The notes below the pieces were generated by a model. The model saw nothing but the letters and a program-made list of their open reading frames with translations, made no database searches and had not been told where the DNA came from. Positions 1 through 7,180 of a stretch of 18,162 nt of DNA are shown one piece after another. The translations under genes were made by a program, and so were the position numbers. Positions within the stretch are counted from its first letter, which is position 1, and every line of letters begins with the position of its first letter. The DNA comes from Actinomycetes bacterium (GTDB lineage: Bacteria > Actinomycetota > Actinomycetes > Actinomycetales > Cellulomonadaceae), in NCBI GenBank assembly GCA_023428465.1, contig JAEYXM010000251.1:1-18162 (forward strand). The letters are read 5' to 3'.

Positions 1-1168
1 CTGCAGGCGGGGGCGTCGCAGGCGCAGCGGGCGTCGCGGGTGCGGCAGGCGCGGCAAGGGCGGGAGGCGCGGCGGGAGTGAACGTCGGCGTGGGCGCGGC
101 GGGCGTCACGGGCTTCACCGAGCCCGACGTCGTCGCCGCCGCTACGCCGGCAGCGGCAGCCGCCGCCTCGGCCGCGATGTCCGCCGTCGACGGGTGCGGC
201 TTCACGGGCGCGTCGTTCGGCATGCGCGGCACACCGCCCAGGCCGGGGAACGTCCCGACGGACCGGTCGGCCGCACCGGACTCCACGGCGTCGACGACGT
301 CCGCGAGGCGCGCGTGGCGCCCCAGCGCGGAGGGGATGCCACCGGGCGGCGTGCGCTCGGCCATCTCCTCGAGCACGCGCGCGAGCGACGCTGCGGAGCG
401 CGGCCGCTCCTCCGGGTCCTTGGCGAGCATGCGCATGACGAGCGCCGCGAGCGTCGGGTCGACCTCGGCGGGCAGCGGGGGCACGGGCGTGTTCACGTGC
501 GCGACCGCGATGTCGACCGCCGTCGCGCCGGTGAAGGGCCGGTTCCCGACGAGCGCCTCGTACGCGACGATCCCGAGGGAGTAGATGTCCGACGCGGGGG
601 TCGCGGCCTTGCCGATGGCCTGCTCGGGCGACAGGTACTGCGCCGTGCCCATGACCATCCCCGAGTCCGTCATGGGGATGCGGCCGGTGGCGGTCGAGAT
701 GCCGAAGTCGGTGATCTTCACGCGCCCGGAGCGCGCGATGATGATGTTGCCGGGCTTGACGTCGCGGTGCACGACGCCGGCCACGTGCGCCGCGTGCAGG
801 GCGCGCGCCGTCTCCGCGAGGATCGGCAGCAGGCGCCGCGTCGGGAGCACCGGCTCGCGGTCCAGCAGGTCCGCGAGCGGCTCGCCGAGGATGAGCTCCA
901 TGACGAGGAACCCGGAGCCGTCCTGCTCGCCGTAGTCGTAGAGCTGGGCGATGTTCGGGTGGGACAGCTGGGCGGAGTTGCGGGCCTCGGTGCGGAAGCG
1001 CTCGAGGAACCCCTCGTCGCCGGCGAACTCCTCGCGCAGCACCTTGACGGCGACGTCGCGCGCGAGCGACTCGTCGTGGCCCACCCAGACCTCGCCCATG
1101 CCGCCGACGGCGATGCGCGAGACGAGGCGGTAGCGGCCGCCCAGGGCGACGCCGTCCGCCGGCTTCAC
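1..1168 (-). CDS. pknA: Serine/threonine protein kinase PknA-like, partial (C-terminus beyond left edge)
   Basis: Eukaryotic-type Ser/Thr kinase that phosphorylates cell-division and wall-synthesis proteins at the membrane. Visible motifs: glycine loop VGGMGEVW (about residues 21-28), ATP lysine K42 in VAVKVL, catalytic loop HRDVKPGN (134-141), DFG (154-156), activation segment MTDSGMVMGTAQYLSPEQ (166-183) with candidate phospho-threonines T167 and T175. After about residue 275 it becomes an Ala/Pro/Thr-rich linker that runs off the window, so the transmembrane segment and any sensor domain are not seen. The GTG start at 1168 follows a GGGGTGAGGA ribosome site and gives an N-terminus (MKPADGVALGGRYRL) that aligns without gaps to the mycobacterial PknA start as I recall it. 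Position directly after pbpA argues for PknA over PknB; pknB would be expected next, off the edge. Confidence 0.93.
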   Translation of the reverse strand, partial: MKPADGVALGGRYRLVSRIAVGGMGEVWVGHDESLARDVAVKVLREEFAGDEGFLERFRTEARNSAQLSHPNIAQLYDYGEQDGSGFLVMELILGEPLADLLDREPVLPTRRLLPILAETARALHAAHVAGVVHRDVKPGNIIIARSGRVKITDFGISTATGRIPMTDSGMVMGTAQYLSPEQAIGKAATPASDIYSLGIVAYEALVGNRPFTGATAVDIAVAHVNTPVPPLPAEVDPTLAALVMRMLAKDPEERPRSAASLARVLEEMAERTPPGGIPSALGRHARLADVVDAVESGAADRSVGTFPGLGGVPRMPNDAPVKPHPSTADIAAEAAAAAAGVAAATTSGSVKPVTPAAPTPTFTPAAPPALAAPAAPATPAAPATPPPA

Positions 1169-1203
1169 GTCCTCACCCCCCAGCGGGGCCGGGCGCCGCT
1201 CAT
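1165..1203 (-). other. 12-codon mini-ORF linking pbpA and pknA (possible translational relay)
   Basis: The ATG at 1203-1201 overlaps the pbpA stop as ATGA. The frame reads M-S-G-A-R-P-R-W-G-V-R-T and stops with a TGA (1167-1165) that overlaps the kinase GTG as GTGA. A ribosome finishing pbpA could thus reinitiate, read 12 codons and reinitiate at pknA. The pknA ribosome site lies inside the mini-ORF. This is seen directly in the sequence; that it is translated is inference. Chance overlap is possible because ATGA and GTGA are common in GC-rich genomes. Confidence 0.25.
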
Positions 1204-2648
1204 CGCAGCGCCGCCTCGATGACAGCCCGGGCGATGGGGGCGGCCACGGCACCGCCGGTCGCCTCGTTACCCATGTTGCCGCCGTTCTCGACGATCACGG
1301 CGACCGCCACGCGGGGCGCGTCGGCGGGGGCGAACGCGGTGAACCACGCGTGTGGCGGGGCGTCCTCGGTGGTCTGCGCGGTGCCGGTCTTGCCGGCGAC
1401 CTGCACGCCCGGGATCTGCGCGGAGCGCCCGGTGCCGTTCGCGACGACCCCGACCATCATGTCGCGCAGCGCCGTGGCGGTCGCGGTCGAGACGGCCCGG
1501 TCGAGCTCGGTGGGCTCGGCCTCGTCGACGACGGTCAGGTCCTGGCTGCGGACGGTCTGCACGAGGTACGGCTCCATGGGCACGCCGCCGTTGGCGATGG
1601 CGGCCGAGACCAGGGCCATCTGCAACGGCGTCACGCGCACCTCGTACTGCCCGATCGCCGAGAGAGCCGTCTGCGGCGCGTCGGGGTTCTCGGGGAAATG
1701 GCTCTCCGTCACCTTCATCGGCACGTTGAGGGGCGTATCGAAGCCGAACGCCTCGGCCTGTGCACGGAGCTCGTCGTCGCCGAGGTCGAGGCCGATCTGC
1801 GCGAACGCGGTGTTGCAGGAGATCCGCAGGGCGTCCGCGAGGGTCGTGGCGCCCGTGCTGGAGCACGCGGAGCCGCCGAAGTTGCGCAGCACCGACGTGC
1901 TGTTGGGCAGCTGGAGCTCGCGCGGGGCCGCCACCGGGGTGTCGACCGTGAAGCCGTTCTCGAGGGCCGCCGCCGCGGTGACGAGCTTGAACGTGGAGCC
2001 CGGCGGGTAGGTGTTGCCGGCGATCGCCCGGTTGTCCATCGGCCGGGTCGGGTCCGCGTGCAGCGCCGTCCACGCCTGCGTGACAGCCGTCGGGTCGTGC
2101 CCCGCGAGCACGGACGGGTCGAAGCTGGGCTTCGACACCATCGCGAGGATCGCGCCCGTCGTCGGGTCCAGGGCGACGACGGCGCCGCGCTGGTCGCCGA
2201 GCGCGTCCCAGGCGGCCTGCTGCACGACCGGGTCGATGGTGAGCTGCACGGACGCGCCCAGCGGCTGCCGCCCGGTCACCAGGTCCTGCAGACGGGTGAG
2301 GAAGAGCGAGTCGGCCGAGCCGTTGAGCTCGGTGTTCAGCCACTCCTCGATGCCGCTGCGCTGGTAGACCACCGAGTAGAAGCCGGTGACGGGCGCGTAC
2401 ATCGCGCCGCCGGGGTACTGGCGCTGGTAGCCGTACGGGTCGTCGATCGGCACGGACACCGCGACCGCCTGGTCGCCGACGACGATCGGCCCGCGCGCGT
2501 TGCCGTACTCCCGGTACTGGGTGCGCACGTTGCGCTGGTCGGCGTTGAGCGTGGGCGCCTGCACGAACTGGACCCACGTGGACGCGCCCATGAGCACGAC
2601 GAACATGACGACGACGACGGTCGCGAGGCGACGCAGCGGGGTGTTCAC
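1200..2648 (-). CDS. pbpA: Penicillin-binding protein A, class B transpeptidase
   Basis: Cross-links peptidoglycan outside the membrane during growth and division, as partner of the SEDS protein encoded just upstream. The 482-residue product is close to the usual PbpA length (about 490). One N-terminal membrane anchor (about residues 8-25) is followed by a PBP dimerisation region and the transpeptidase domain, with the three penicilloyl-serine motifs in order: STFK (218-221), SCN (277-279) and KTG (420-422, in AGKTGTAQT). The GTG start at 2648 overlaps the preceding stop as GTGA and follows a GGGAGG ribosome site. The same frame stays open upstream to 3812, but that part lies antisense-phase inside ftsW and is not coding. 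Known mycobacterial PbpA is a substrate of the operon's kinases; that is family knowledge. Confidence 0.95.
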   Translation of the reverse strand: MNTPLRRLATVVVVMFVVLMGASTWVQFVQAPTLNADQRNVRTQYREYGNARGPIVVGDQAVAVSVPIDDPYGYQRQYPGGAMYAPVTGFYSVVYQRSGIEEWLNTELNGSADSLFLTRLQDLVTGRQPLGASVQLTIDPVVQQAAWDALGDQRGAVVALDPTTGAILAMVSKPSFDPSVLAGHDPTAVTQAWTALHADPTRPMDNRAIAGNTYPPGSTFKLVTAAAALENGFTVDTPVAAPRELQLPNSTSVLRNFGGSACSSTGATTLADALRISCNTAFAQIGLDLGDDELRAQAEAFGFDTPLNVPMKVTESHFPENPDAPQTALSAIGQYEVRVTPLQMALVSAAIANGGVPMEPYLVQTVRSQDLTVVDEAEPTELDRAVSTATATALRDMMVGVVANGTGRSAQIPGVQVAGKTGTAQTTEDAPPHAWFTAFAPADAPRVAVAVIVENGGNMGNEATGGAVAAPIARAVIEAALR

Positions 2649-4147
2649 CGGCGCCTCCCGTCCACCCGGATGACCTCGGTGTCGTTCTCCGTGCCCGACC
2701 CGCCGCCGGACCCGCCGCTGGACCCGCCGCCGGGGCCGCCCGCGGCGGCCGACGCCGGGGTGGGCAGGGTGTCGCCGGCGGGCGCGCCGTCGTCGTCGTA
2801 CGTCGTGACGGGGGCGGGGCGGCGCGCACTGTCGGAGATGCGCAGCAGCAGCGCGGCGATGATCCAGTTCGCGAGCAGCGACGATCCGCCGTACGCGAGG
2901 AACGGCATCGTCAGACCGGTCAGCGGGATGAGGCGCGTGACGCCACCCACGACGACGAAGCACTGGAACGCGACGACGAACGCCATGCCGCCGGCGAAGA
3001 GCTTGCCGAACCCGTCGCGCACGCCGATGGCCGTGCGCAGGCCGCGCTGCGCGAGGACCAGGTAGAGCACGAGGATCGCGAGCAGGCCGGTGAGGCCGAG
3101 CTCCTCGCCGAGGGACGCGACGATGAAGTCGGACTCCGCGTAGGGCACGAGGTCGGGACGGCCCTGGCCCAGGCCGGTGCCGAACAGCCCGCCGCTGGCC
3201 ATGCCGAACAGCCCGCGCACGAGCTGGCCGGAGCCGCCCGGGTCCCTGGTGAACGTGTCCGTGTCGAGTGCGGTCAGCCACACGTCGAAGCGCGCGCCGA
3301 CGTGCGGGAACACGGTGGCGACGATCGCCGCGCCGCCCACGAAGAGGGTCGCGCCGATGACGACCCAGCTGATCCGCTCGGTGGCGAGGTAGAGCATCCC
3401 GACGAACAGGCCGAAGAACAGCAGCGACGTGCCCAGGTCCCGCTGGAGCACGAGGACGCCGAGCGACACCATCCAGGCCAGGAGGATCGGGCCGAGGTCG
3501 CGGATGCGGGGCAGCTGCAGGCCGAGGATGCGCGGCCCGGCGAGCGCGAGCGTGTCCCGCGTGGTCACCAGGTACCCCGCGAAGAACACCGCGAGCACGA
3601 TCTTCGCGATCTCCGCGGGCTGCAGCGACGCCGGCCCGACGTGGATCCAGATCTTCGCGCCGTTGATGGTGCGCCCGATCACCGGCATGAGCGGCAGGAC
3701 GATGAGCACCAGGCCCGCGACCATCGCCGTGTACGTGTAGCGGCGCAGCGTGCGGTGGTCGCGCAGGATCGCGATGACGATGCCGGCGAGCACCATGCTG
3801 ATCGTGGTCCACGCGAGCTGGCGCTCGGCGAAGCCCGCGAACTTGTCGCGCACCTCGTACGCCAGGTCGATCCGGTAGATCATCGCGAGGCCGATGCCGT
3901 TGAGGGCCACGACGCAGGGCAGGATCACGGGGTCCGCGTACGGCGCGCGCCAGCGGAGCACCAGGTGCATCCCCACGGACAGGGCCACCAGGCCCACGCT
4001 GTAGCCGACGATGTCGGCCGGCAGGGCGTCGGCCGTCGCGAGGCCCACCAGGGCGTACGCGCCGACGCCGATCACCAGGGCGAGCACGAGCAGGCCGAGC
4101 TCGAGGGAGCGGCCGGGCCGGACGGGCAGCGGGGCGACGGTCGCCAT
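2645..4147 (-). CDS. rodA: SEDS peptidoglycan glycosyltransferase, FtsW/RodA family
   Basis: Polymerises lipid II into glycan strands in the cytoplasmic membrane, paired with a class B PBP (here PbpA). The 500-residue product is polytopic, with about ten or more hydrophobic segments. SEDS signatures are visible: NGAKIWI (162-168), QPAEIAKI (176-183), QRDLGTSLLFFG (235-246) with the putative catalytic Asp 237, ASLGEELG (344-351) and PFLAYGGSSLLANW (415-428). The C-terminal 60 residues form a soluble tail with a Gly/Ser-rich run (about 470-485), which is unusual against compact SEDS proteins. The ATG at 4147 lies 34 bases after the pstP stop and is preceded by a G-rich stretch; the open frame upstream overlaps pstP and is not used. 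The orthologous mycobacterial gene in this operon is called rodA or ftsW-like. Confidence 0.94.
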   Translation of the reverse strand: MATVAPLPVRPGRSLELGLLVLALVIGVGAYALVGLATADALPADIVGYSVGLVALSVGMHLVLRWRAPYADPVILPCVVALNGIGLAMIYRIDLAYEVRDKFAGFAERQLAWTTISMVLAGIVIAILRDHRTLRRYTYTAMVAGLVLIVLPLMPVIGRTINGAKIWIHVGPASLQPAEIAKIVLAVFFAGYLVTTRDTLALAGPRILGLQLPRIRDLGPILLAWMVSLGVLVLQRDLGTSLLFFGLFVGMLYLATERISWVVIGATLFVGGAAIVATVFPHVGARFDVWLTALDTDTFTRDPGGSGQLVRGLFGMASGGLFGTGLGQGRPDLVPYAESDFIVASLGEELGLTGLLAILVLYLVLAQRGLRTAIGVRDGFGKLFAGGMAFVVAFQCFVVVGGVTRLIPLTGLTMPFLAYGGSSLLANWIIAALLLRISDSARRPAPVTTYDDDGAPAGDTLPTPASAAAGGPGGGSSGGSGGGSGTENDTEVIRVDGRRR

Positions 4148-4181
4148 CAGCCGCCCCCGCCCGTGATGTGCGGACGCCGCG

Positions 4182-5438
4182 TCACCGGTCGGCCGCCTCG
4201 TCCTCCAGGTCCGCGACCCGGGCCCGGGCGTCCTGCAGGCTGTCGGCGTGGATCGTGTCCGCGAGCCGGTCCTGGAAGTACTGGGGCAGGTCCGCGGCGT
4301 CTGTCCGGCTGCTCTCCACGACCGTGGACAGGACGACCGGGCCCACGGTCTGCGGGATCCCACGGAAGACCGCGATGCGGCCGTCGTCGTCCACGCCCAC
4401 GTAGTACTGCGTCTGGGTCCACTGGTAGCCGAGCCACCCGCCGGTCGCGACGGCGCCGACGAGGACGAGCGCGCCGAGCACCTTGAGCACGCGGCGCCAC
4501 ACGCTGCGCGGGGGCGGCGGCTCGTCCTCGGTGACCGTGGGGGCCGGTCGGGAGGTCGTCGTCGTGGCGGCGGCCGCCCGCGCGGCTGCGGAGTGCTCGG
4601 CGGCCCGGGCCGCGGCACCCCTGCCGCCGCGGCTGGGCCGGTGACGGTCCTGCGCCGCGGCGCCGACGATGTGCGACGTCGTGTCCGGGGCCGCGCCGTC
4701 GGGCAGCGAGTCGACCTCGACGATGTCGCCGACGACGACCGTCACGTTGTCGGGTGCCCCGCCGCGCAGCGCGAACCCGACGAGGGTCTCGGCGCACTCG
4801 ACGGCGTCGTCGATCTCCCGTAGCGCCTCGGTGATCGTCTGCTGGCTCACGACGCCGGACAGGCCGTCGCTGCACAGCAGCCAGCGGTCCCCGGCGCGGG
4901 CCTCACGGACCGACAGGTCGGGGACGATCGCCATGTCGAAGTCACCGAGGACGCGCAGCAGCACGGACCGTTGCGGGTGGTGCTCGGCCTCTTCCGGCGT
5001 GAGCTTGCCGGTGTTGACGAGGTGCTGGACGAACGAGTGGTCCGTCGTGACCTGCGTGAGCTCGTCGTCGCGCAGCAGGTAGGCACGTGAGTCGCCGATG
5101 TGCGCCATCGCGAGCTTGTTGCCGCTGCGCAGCAGCGCAGTGACGGTGGTGCCGAGGCCGGCGAGCTCGGGATTCTCCTCCGCGAGGGCGAGGAGCTCGT
5201 CGTGCGCCTCGCTCAGGGCGCGGCCCAGCTCGTCGAGCGCGTCGTCGGGCCCGTGCGCCTCGTCGTCGAGCGGGGCTAGGTGCGCGACCGCGACGGACGA
5301 GGCGATGTCGCCGCCCGCGTGCCCACCCATGCCGTCCGCGACGACCAGCAGGTGCGGTCCCGCGTACGCCGAGTCCTGGTTGTTGGAGCGGACGAGGCCG
5401 ACGTCGGAGCGGGCGGCGTAGCGCAGGGCGATGGTCAT
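4182..5438 (-). CDS. pstP: PP2C-family Ser/Thr protein phosphatase PstP
   Basis: Dephosphorylates the operon's kinases and their substrates at the inner face of the membrane, using two or three metal ions. The catalytic domain (residues 1-240) carries the PP2C motifs: SNNQDSAY (18-25), ADGMGGHAGG (34-43; metal Asp 35), GDSRAYLL (115-122), CSDGLSG (189-195; Asp 191) and GAPDNVTVVV (227-236; Asp 230). An Ala-rich, Pro/Thr-rich juxtamembrane linker (245-310) leads to one transmembrane helix (about 318-337) and an extracytoplasmic tail of about 80 residues ending in a predicted helix. ATG 5438 is 7 bases after the fhaB stop, with only a weak AGG ribosome site, suggesting translational coupling. 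Length 418 is lower than the mycobacterial protein, mainly through a shorter outer domain. Confidence 0.95.
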   Translation of the reverse strand: MTIALRYAARSDVGLVRSNNQDSAYAGPHLLVVADGMGGHAGGDIASSVAVAHLAPLDDEAHGPDDALDELGRALSEAHDELLALAEENPELAGLGTTVTALLRSGNKLAMAHIGDSRAYLLRDDELTQVTTDHSFVQHLVNTGKLTPEEAEHHPQRSVLLRVLGDFDMAIVPDLSVREARAGDRWLLCSDGLSGVVSQQTITEALREIDDAVECAETLVGFALRGGAPDNVTVVVGDIVEVDSLPDGAAPDTTSHIVGAAAQDRHRPSRGGRGAAARAAEHSAAARAAAATTTTSRPAPTVTEDEPPPPRSVWRRVLKVLGALVLVGAVATGGWLGYQWTQTQYYVGVDDDGRIAVFRGIPQTVGPVVLSTVVESSRTDAADLPQYFQDRLADTIHADSLQDARARVADLEDEAADR

Positions 5439-5445
5439 GGCCGGC

Positions 5446-5955
5446 CTACCGCTGCAGCTCGAGGGTCGACTGGCCCACGCGCACCTGGTTGCCGACGGTC
5501 ACGGCCGTGGGGCTGTCGATCTTGTTGCGGTCCACGAAGGTGCCGTTCGTCGAGCCCAGGTCCTCGACGAACCACTGGCCGTCCTCGGGGTAGATGCGGG
5601 CATGGCGGGAGGAGGAGTAGTCGTCGTCCAGCACGAGGGTGCACGACGGCGCGCGCCCGATGAGCACCGCCGACGTGCCGAGCGGGACCGTGGTGCCACG
5701 CAGCGGGCCGGCCGTCACGACGATGCGCCGCGGGGAGACCTCGCGGCGCGGGAAGGGGGTGGCGGGGCCGGCGGGCGCCGGCGCCTGGGCGACGACGGGT
5801 GGGCGTCCCGGCGTCGGCTGCGAGCGACGGACGCGACGGCTCACGATCCGCGTGCCGTACAGGTCACGGCGCAGCACGGAGATCGCGGCGAGCACGAACA
5901 CCCAGAGCAGAACCAGGTATCCCAGCCGCAGCAGGGTGATCGTGAGCTCGCTCAT
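5446..5955 (-). CDS. fhaB: FHA-domain membrane protein FhaB (FipA-like)
   Basis: Small phosphothreonine reader that, in mycobacteria, helps recruit division and wall proteins under kinase control. The 169-residue product has one N-terminal membrane helix (about 8-27), a Pro-rich linker (47-75), then a C-terminal FHA domain with GR (100-101), SSRHA (115-119) and LGSTNGTFV (133-141), the phosphopeptide-binding set. The ATG at 5955 begins MSELTITLLRLGY, the usual family start; a longer open frame to 6036 would run into fhaA and has no support. It starts 10 bases after the fhaA stop. Confidence 0.94.
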   Translation of the reverse strand: MSELTITLLRLGYLVLLWVFVLAAISVLRRDLYGTRIVSRRVRRSQPTPGRPPVVAQAPAPAGPATPFPRREVSPRRIVVTAGPLRGTTVPLGTSAVLIGRAPSCTLVLDDDYSSSRHARIYPEDGQWFVEDLGSTNGTFVDRNKIDSPTAVTVGNQVRVGQSTLELQR

Positions 5956-5965
5956 CCGCCTGTGC

Positions 5966-6670
5966 TCACTCCTCGTCCTCGTCCGCGCCGGTCCAGAAGA
6001 GGATCCGGGTGCGGCCGATGGTGATGGTGTTGCCATCCACCAGGGTGGCGGCGGGCACCTGGTGGCCCTCGACGAACAGACCGTTGGTGGAGCCGAGGTC
6101 CGTCGCGATCACGGCGTCGGGCGTCACGCGGATCTCGAGGTGCCGGCGGGAGACGCCCGGGTCGTCGATGATGATGTCGGCCTCGCTGCCACGGCCGATC
6201 ACCGTCACCGGTCCGGTCAGGAGGTACCGCTGACCGTCGATGTCGACGAGCGGGTGGCGCTGGCTGGCGGCGACGTGCGTAGCGGGTGCGACGGCGCCGC
6301 GCTGCGTGGCGCTCGTGACGAGGAACCGGCCGGTCTCGAGCTCGGCGTTCTCGACGAACGCGACGGTCACCGGCCCGAGGAACGCGTAGCGCTGGCTGGT
6401 GGCGTGCTCGGTGACGTTCGCGGCGAGCTCGTCCGCGAGCGGCTCCGCGCCCCAGTCCACGACCTGTGCGTGGTCCGCGGGCGACAGCTCGATGGTGAAG
6501 GCGTTCGGCACGACCGTGCGGTCGCGACCGACGACGGCAGCGCGGTCGTCGATCTCGCGCCGCAGTGCGCTCGCCAGCTCCACCGGTTTCACCTCGCTCT
6601 TGAAGGCCTTCGCGAACGCGTTGCTGACAACGCGCTCGACACCCTTCTCGAACTTGTCGAGGACTCCCAT
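5966..6670 (-). CDS. fhaA: FHA-domain protein FhaA with N-terminal DUF3662 domain
   Basis: First gene of the kinase/wall-growth operon. The 234-residue product has an N-terminal DUF3662 domain (starting MGVLDKFEKGVERVV, about residues 1-120) and a C-terminal FHA domain with IGRG (158-161), SRRHLEI (174-180) and LGSTNGLFV (192-200). In mycobacteria FhaA binds phosphorylated MviN pseudokinase and the PknB system to limit late wall synthesis; this is family knowledge. It is less than half the length of the mycobacterial protein because the long disordered linker is nearly absent (about 120-145). ATG 6670 has a near-perfect ribosome site (GGGAGGAGGTGG). The C-terminus is acidic (GADEDEE). Confidence 0.93.
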   Translation of the reverse strand: MGVLDKFEKGVERVVSNAFAKAFKSEVKPVELASALRREIDDRAAVVGRDRTVVPNAFTIELSPADHAQVVDWGAEPLADELAANVTEHATSQRYAFLGPVTVAFVENAELETGRFLVTSATQRGAVAPATHVAASQRHPLVDIDGQRYLLTGPVTVIGRGSEADIIIDDPGVSRRHLEIRVTPDAVIATDLGSTNGLFVEGHQVPAATLVDGNTITIGRTRILFWTGADEDEE

Positions 6671-6833
6671 GCCACCTCCTCCCGGCGCTCCCGACGGGCA
6701 CGGGACCGGTTGACGTCGTCGTGCCGGCCGACCCTCGACCGGCGCCCGCCGCCCTGGGTGACCGCCCGGGTGGCTCCCGGTACGACCGTCCCGCGCGCAC
6801 GGACCGGCAGGACCGCCTTCGGGTCCGTTGCTG

Positions 6834-6839
6834 ATCGTA
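6834..6839 (-). promoter_or_regulatory. Candidate -10 box for the fhaA-pknA operon
   Basis: The minus strand reads TACGAT inside GGATACGATCAG, matching the actinobacterial TANNNT rule in an otherwise GC-rich region. No convincing -35 lies 16-18 bases upstream. If used, the leader before fhaA would be about 155 bases. Confidence 0.3.
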
Positions 6840-6987
6840 TCCGCAGCGGGGCTCCATGGCCGTCCGCACGCGGGTGGGTGCTGTGGATTCGTCCGCCCAC
6901 CCACGGGTGGACGCGGCTCCAGGGGTGTGGTCGGAGGCCTCCGGTTGCCTGCGCTCGCGGGCGGCGCCGCCACGGCCGCGGCCGTGC

Positions 6988-6993
6988 TAGCCT
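6988..6993 (+). promoter_or_regulatory. Candidate -10 box for tRNA-Leu
   Basis: TAGCCT, preceded by TGC (extended -10, TGCTAGCCT), ends 10 bases before the mature tRNA 5' end, which would leave almost no 5' leader. No clear -35 is visible at normal spacing. Confidence 0.35.
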
Positions 6994-7003
6994 TCTGCGG
7001 CGC

Positions 7004-7090
7004 GCGCGAGTGGCGGAATAGGCAGACGCGCACGGTTCAGGTCCGTGTGCCCGAAAGGGCGTGGGGGTTCAACTCCCCCCTCGCGCACCA
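7004..7090 (+). tRNA. tRNA-Leu (anticodon CAG)
   Basis: Full class II cloverleaf: acceptor GCGCGAG pairs with CTCGCGC; anticodon stem CACGG/CCGTG with loop TTCAGGT places anticodon CAG at 7038-7040; long variable arm CCCGAAAGGG; T stem GGGGG/CCCCC with loop TTCAACT; discriminator A and encoded CCA at 7088-7090. The long variable arm and A discriminator fit leucine. It reads CUG, the most used leucine codon in these genes. Confidence 0.97.
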
Positions 7091-7093
7091 CGT

Positions 7094-7135
7094 CGACAGG
7101 CCCCCGAGCTTCGGCCCGGGGGCCTGTCGCTTGTC
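7094..7135 (+). terminator. Intrinsic-type terminator after tRNA-Leu
   Basis: A perfect 13-base-pair stem, CGACAGGCCCCCG with CGGGGGCCTGTCG, starts 4 bases after the tRNA CCA. The loop AGCTTCGGCC can pair further into GC-TTCG-GC, a UUCG tetraloop. The following CTTGTCC is only weakly T-rich, as is common in actinobacteria. Confidence 0.85.
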
Positions 7136-7180
7136 CGAGCAGCACGTCTCGGCGCGTCCGCACGATCCCGGAGGAAGCCT

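Larger units (their letters stand above)
6671..7003. other. Divergent intergenic region between fhaA operon and tRNA-Leu
   Basis: About 333 bases with no credible gene; the open frames here have no ribosome site and arginine-rich, low-information products. It must hold the promoter of the fhaA operon (minus) and of the tRNA (plus). Candidate -10 boxes are listed separately. It also holds repeated GGGTGGGTG / CCCACCCAC blocks at 6872-6880 and 6896-6904 and a near-palindrome CCACCCACGGGTGG (6897-6910) that could be a protein-binding site. Confidence 0.6.

Noticed and set aside
1..120. CRISPR or tandem repeat array in the GCGG/GGCGTCGC-rich left edge
   Set aside because: The repetition is irregular and is explained by Ala/Pro/Thr codons of the kinase linker; there are no spacers.
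78..1222. Plus-strand open frames antisense to the kinase
   Set aside because: They are shadows of the GC-rich minus-strand kinase gene: no domains, arginine/alanine-rich composition, no ribosome site, whereas the minus frame has every kinase motif.
2649..3812. Upstream extension of the pbpA frame
   Set aside because: It overlaps ftsW in another phase and encodes Arg/His/Pro-rich sequence; the GTG at 2648 has a ribosome site and gives the family length.
6589..6900. 103-codon minus-strand frame across the fhaA start
   Set aside because: Arg/Ser-rich product, no ribosome site, and half of it lies inside fhaA in the wrong phase.
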